From Burkholderia sp. WSM2232 (GTDB lineage: Bacteria; Pseudomonadota; Gammaproteobacteria; Burkholderiales; Burkholderiaceae), in NCBI RefSeq assembly GCF_000472545.1, contig NZ_AWZV01000019.1, forward strand, positions 86,577 to 150,576: 64,000 bases of DNA, given 5' to 3'. The position numbers were made by a program, and so were the translations under genes. Shown here in pieces: positions 60,568 to 64,000 of this stretch (position 1 is the stretch's first letter; each line of letters begins with the position of its first letter). The notes beneath the pieces were generated by a model that saw nothing but the letters and a program-made list of their open reading frames with translations, had not been told where the DNA came from and ran no database searches.

Positions 60568-62268
60568 TCAGCCGTGCGCGAAACATTCGACGGGCAGCAG
60601 CTTGCCGCCGCGGCAGCAGTGGCAGACCTCGTCGTCGCTGATCGCGGCATGCGCGAAGTTGGTAGCGAGATTCGCTTCGCTGTAGGCGCGCACGCGCTTT
60701 TCGATGCCGCGATCGAACTCGGGCGAAACGAAATGGATGCCGCCCGTCGGCGTCGAGACGAGCGTGCCGTCGCGCGCCACCAGCTCGCCGTCCTTGAACA
60801 CATAGGCGGGCGAGGTGAACATCCGCTCGCGGTCCGGATCGTCGCGATAGACGGCGATGTCCGCCGCCGCGCCCGCGCCCAGATGACCACGGTCGCGCAG
60901 TCCGAGTAGCCGCGCCGGTCCGGCGCGCGTGATGATCGCGATCTCGTACAACGAGAATTCGCGCGTCAATTGCGGCAATGCGCTCGCCACCTGGGCGTCG
61001 GCATGCAGCTTGGCGAGCTGCTCGTCGCGAAACGACTTGTCCATCAGGAGACGAATCAGATGCGGATAGCTCGTGAACGGGCCGCCGTTCGGATGATCGG
61101 TGGTCATCGCGACGCGCCACGGGTCCTCCACCAGCAGGAAAATTTCGAGCCCGATGATCCATTGCAACGCATTTACAAAGCTCTGCTCGCGATAGCGGAA
61201 CGGCACCACGCCGCAGCCCGCGTCGCATTCGATATCGCCGACCACCCACTTGTGCGGTCGCGCGAAGGGCGCGTTGCGGAACTGCATCATCGTGTCGCCG
61301 GACGCGGTGACGGTCTGTCCGAAGATAATCTGGCCGACGTCGATCGACACATTCGGCCGCGCGTTCACGGCTTCGGCGATGCGCCGCGCGCCCGACGAAA
61401 ACTTGAGCGGCCCTTCAGTGCCGTAGCTGTGAAACTGGATATGCGTGAGATGGACCGGCAAGCCGTCGGCGGCGTCCATTGTCGCGATGGTCGAATCGAG
61501 GTTGCCCGGCACGCCGAGATTGCTCGCATGCACGTGCAACGGATGCGGCACGCGCAGCTCGGTGAGCGCGCGCGTTAGCGTGTGCAGCACTTCGCGCGGC
61601 GTGATGCCGTAATGGGCGTGCGGCTCGTCCACATCCAGCGAGCGCTGGTTGAACTTAAACGCCGAGATGCCGCCAGGATTGACCACCTTTACGCCGAGCG
61701 CCTTGCTCGCATGAATGGTCCAGCCGACGTAGTCGCGCAGACGCTCGAAGTCGTCGCGTGCGGCGAGCATCTGCAGGAACAGCTCGTCGTTGCCGAGCAT
61801 CACGTATGCGCCGTGGTCGATGATCGGCGTGTCGCCCATTTCGAGGTGCGTATGGCGCGCGTTGGACGGCATCATCGCCGGTTCGAACGCCGCGGTGTAG
61901 CCCATTTCGGCGTAGCGGTAACCGGTGGCGAGCGTGCCGGGCGTGCAGACGCCGCAGGAAGGCAGCCGCAGATAGCGGCCGTTGGCGTCCTGCACGGATT
62001 CGTACGCCGCGTCGCGCACTGGATCGTCGCGATGGTCCTCGGGCAGCAGAAGCCGCGACAGGTTGGTCTTGCCGCCGCCTATATGCGAATGCATGTCGAT
62101 GCCGCCCGCCATGACGATCATGCCCGAGGCGTCGTATTCGCAATCGGCCGGAACGTTTGCGGGCACGTCGACGATGCGGCCGTCGCGAAACGCGAGGTCG
62201 CGGCGCTCGCCGTCGACGTTGTTGGCCGGGTCGAAGACCGTGCCGCCTTTGAGCCGGATCAGCGTCAT
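60568..62268 (-). CDS. fhcA: Formyltransferase/hydrolase complex subunit A (amidohydrolase)
   Basis: Amidohydrolase of 566 aa, homologous to formylmethanofuran dehydrogenase subunit A, which hydrolyses the formylated carrier to formate. The metal motif is His60-Ser-His62 in GGIDMHSHIGGGK. GYRYAEMGYTAAFEPAMMP, HVHASNLGVPGN, HLTHIQFHSYG and MTTDHPNGGPFTSYP supply further ligands. ATG 62268 overlaps the fhcB stop by 4 bp. Confidence 0.95.
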   Translation of the reverse strand: MTLIRLKGGTVFDPANNVDGERRDLAFRDGRIVDVPANVPADCEYDASGMIVMAGGIDMHSHIGGGKTNLSRLLLPEDHRDDPVRDAAYESVQDANGRYLRLPSCGVCTPGTLATGYRYAEMGYTAAFEPAMMPSNARHTHLEMGDTPIIDHGAYVMLGNDELFLQMLAARDDFERLRDYVGWTIHASKALGVKVVNPGGISAFKFNQRSLDVDEPHAHYGITPREVLHTLTRALTELRVPHPLHVHASNLGVPGNLDSTIATMDAADGLPVHLTHIQFHSYGTEGPLKFSSGARRIAEAVNARPNVSIDVGQIIFGQTVTASGDTMMQFRNAPFARPHKWVVGDIECDAGCGVVPFRYREQSFVNALQWIIGLEIFLLVEDPWRVAMTTDHPNGGPFTSYPHLIRLLMDKSFRDEQLAKLHADAQVASALPQLTREFSLYEIAIITRAGPARLLGLRDRGHLGAGAAADIAVYRDDPDRERMFTSPAYVFKDGELVARDGTLVSTPTGGIHFVSPEFDRGIEKRVRAYSEANLATNFAHAAISDDEVCHCCRGGKLLPVECFAHG

Positions 62269-63914
62269 GGGCGCACCTGCGACGAAGAAGCGGGTGGGGT
62301 GGCTGGCTGGGTGGCTGGATGAGTGGTTAGCGGAGCGGCCAATTGGGCGACGTACCCAGCAGCCGATCCAGCACCCGACGAAGCACTCGATCCAACACCC
62401 GGCTGAGCACCCGACTGAGCACCCACCCCCGCCGCGCGCAGCCGCTCCTCAAGCTGCACAGCCACCGACGCCACCGTCGGCAGCGATGCCCCGCGAGCGG
62501 CCGTGAGCGGCATCACCACTGTACTGTCGAGGCGGAACAGATGCCCGCCGCTGTCCACGCCGGGCGTCGCGACCGGAATGAACACGGTGCCTGGGCCGCG
62601 CGCGGCCGCGGTGCGTGCGAGCGCCGGGTGGCCCAGCACGATGGCCGGCACGTCGTCGGCAAGCGCTTGCGGCCACGCGGGCGGCGCGAAACTCGCGACC
62701 CACAGCAACGCATCGATCTCGCCGTCGGCGAGCAGTCGCTCGGTGCGATAGCGGTGCGGATCGTAGTCGAGCGGCGCACTGCCTGCCATGCGTGAGGGCG
62801 CCGACACGCGCGTGCGCAGCGGCAAACCCGCGAGCCAGGTCACGGCCTGGTTGACCGTCAGAGCGCCGTCGTCGCCGCCGAGCGCAAGGCCGCCCGCGCG
62901 CGCGCCGAGATTCGATGCCTTCACGATGCGGTTCAACGCTTCAATGAGCAAGGCGGCGTGCGGTCCGGGCAACGCGCCGGGCTCGTACACCAGCACCGTG
63001 TAGCGCGCCGCGTCGATGCGCGCCTGAAGTGCCTGCAATACGGCAAGCGTCTCTTTCACGCGCGCCGCGTTGGCCACGTCCTGATGCAAGGCGCTCGGCG
63101 GACGCCTGTCGCTGATCGTGGACCACAGCGCGAGCGTATCGAACGGATCGAACGGATCCGCCTTGGCGAGGATCGACTCGACGCGCACGTTCTCGAGGCC
63201 GCTTGCCGCAGGGTCCGCTTCGCAGCCGATGAACACGAGATCGCGGGGCGTCGTGCTTCCCGCCACCGTGCGCGTGAAAAAGCGCGGGTAACGGCGCGAC
63301 GGCTGACAGCCGAAGAACAGCAGCAGGTCCGCGCGCGAGCGCACCTCGGAAAGTGTAGTGAAGAACGAGCCGCGGTCTTGCAGCGCGAGCGTCGCCGCGC
63401 TCAGCGCGTCGCCATGCTCGTGGTCGAGGATCGCGCCGCAGCCGGCGGCGAGCGGGTAAAGCGCGCGAGTCCCGGCCACGTCGGTGCCGAGGCCGCCGAA
63501 CAGCGGCCGGCGCGCCGTCGAAAGAATCCGGGCCGCCTGCGTGAGCGCCGTGTCGAAGTCTGCGTCGTGACCGTCGACGCTCGCACGGCATTGCTCGTCT
63601 GCCGGGCCGTAACACGCGAGAGCCTGCATGAGGCGTGGGCAGTCGGTGTTCTGCACCGACAGCGTGGCGTCGTCGTGTGACTCGATCGCGAGGTCGTCGC
63701 ACAGCAGCGGACAGAACGGGCAGGTCCAGTCGCGGGTGACCGACGACACCGACGACACCGACGACACCGACGACACCGACGACACCGACGACACCGACGA
63801 CACCGACGACACCGACGACACCGACGAGCCGGGCGCGTGCGGAGCGCCCGAGGGGCTGGTCGTCGACGGATCGGTGGGCGAGAGGTGCATGGGGCGACTT
63901 TTAGCAAGCTCCAT
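62265..63914 (-). CDS. fhcB: Formyltransferase/hydrolase complex subunit B
   Basis: Homologue of formylmethanofuran dehydrogenase subunit B, 549 aa from the ATG at 63914; ATG 63890 is an alternative and no ribosome site decides. After a 29-residue polar leader comes a (Ser-Ser-Val)10 tract at about 30-59, then the family start TRDWTCPFCPLLCDDLAIE with Cys65, Cys68 and Cys72. GGLGTDVAGTRALYPLA, FFGCQPSRRYPRFF and VNQAVTWLAG follow. The last 45 residues are a low-complexity Gly/Ser/Ala/Pro/Thr tail. Bacterial FhcB is usually a non-redox structural subunit. It is first of the visible operon. Confidence 0.9.
   Translation of the reverse strand: MELAKSRPMHLSPTDPSTTSPSGAPHAPGSSVSSVSSVSSVSSVSSVSSVSSVSSVSSVTRDWTCPFCPLLCDDLAIESHDDATLSVQNTDCPRLMQALACYGPADEQCRASVDGHDADFDTALTQAARILSTARRPLFGGLGTDVAGTRALYPLAAGCGAILDHEHGDALSAATLALQDRGSFFTTLSEVRSRADLLLFFGCQPSRRYPRFFTRTVAGSTTPRDLVFIGCEADPAASGLENVRVESILAKADPFDPFDTLALWSTISDRRPPSALHQDVANAARVKETLAVLQALQARIDAARYTVLVYEPGALPGPHAALLIEALNRIVKASNLGARAGGLALGGDDGALTVNQAVTWLAGLPLRTRVSAPSRMAGSAPLDYDPHRYRTERLLADGEIDALLWVASFAPPAWPQALADDVPAIVLGHPALARTAAARGPGTVFIPVATPGVDSGGHLFRLDSTVVMPLTAARGASLPTVASVAVQLEERLRAAGVGAQSGAQPGVGSSASSGAGSAAGYVAQLAAPLTTHPATQPATPPASSSQVRP
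63742..63822. repeat. Nine perfect copies of a 9-bp repeat inside fhcB
   Basis: GACGACACC is repeated nine times without change, giving the Ser-Ser-Val tract in FhcB. The unit length is a multiple of three, so copy-number change keeps the frame. Confidence 0.95.
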
Positions 63915-64000
63915 GCCGAGACTTTCGCTGCCGCGCAACCACCAGCGTAGCAATGCCTCGTATCGGTGATGCGCGGCCTAAATCATCGCAGGGTCGCGGG

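Noticed and set aside
63742..63822. CRISPR-like regular repeat
   Set aside because: Units are 9 bp and contiguous with no spacers; it is a coding microsatellite-type array.

Overview
The window reads as chromosomal DNA of a beta-proteobacterium of the Burkholderiaceae, most like Paraburkholderia. The reasons are high GC with strong GC3 codon use, two Burkholderia-type trimeric porins, many LysR/TetR regulators, and a tetrahydromethanopterin-linked formyltransferase/hydrolase (fhc) locus next to PQQ genes. I saw no tRNA, rRNA, CRISPR array, prophage or intact insertion sequence. The species assignment is inference.

Layout. (1) 1-5.3 kb: a YtfQRT-type sugar ABC transporter (permease cut by the window edge), its LacI-type regulator and a divergent PhyH-family oxygenase, linked by three copies of one operator-like sequence. 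(2) 5.7-16.6 kb: an MBL-fold hydrolase, an MFS carrier and a LysR regulator, then a hydroquinone catabolic operon of the hap/pnp type (two-subunit hydroquinone 1,2-dioxygenase, 4-hydroxymuconic semialdehyde dehydrogenase, maleylacetate reductase, hydroxyquinol dioxygenase, YciI-like protein, Rieske ferredoxin) and a porin. The large dioxygenase subunit carries a one-base frameshift just before its fourth predicted iron ligand. (3) 16.9-36.2 kb: a mosaic accessory stretch with a serine hydrolase lipoprotein, TetR/alpha-beta hydrolase, ArsR/AHSA1/GST, a DHA2 exporter, a DUF1264 protein, argC, a two-partner-secretion exoprotein, WrbA-like and aldo-keto reductase genes, and relics of LysR, gluconolactonase, Rhs and an IS end. 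(4) 36.3-43.1 kb: a TetR-controlled leucine/isovalerate operon liuABCD. (5) 43.2-48 kb: a PhnD-like protein, small genes, a second porin, and a cbbZ/cbbY phosphatase pair.

(6) 48.2-64 kb: a C1/alcohol-oxidation block. On the minus strand fhcB-A-D-C, a cytochrome b561, an S33-type peptidase, pqqB-C-D-E and a NarL-type response regulator run with mostly 4-bp start/stop overlaps, so they are probably one operon. The partner histidine kinase is on the plus strand and runs convergently into the regulator. A TonB-dependent receptor and a PQQ-associated beta-propeller protein lie next to it. Together these suggest oxidation of an alcohol (for example methanol) by a PQQ enzyme encoded elsewhere, formaldehyde oxidation to formate through H4MPT, import of a scarce cofactor or metal chelate, and a dedicated two-component switch. 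No pqqA, mch, mtdB, fae or PQQ dehydrogenase gene was seen in the window.
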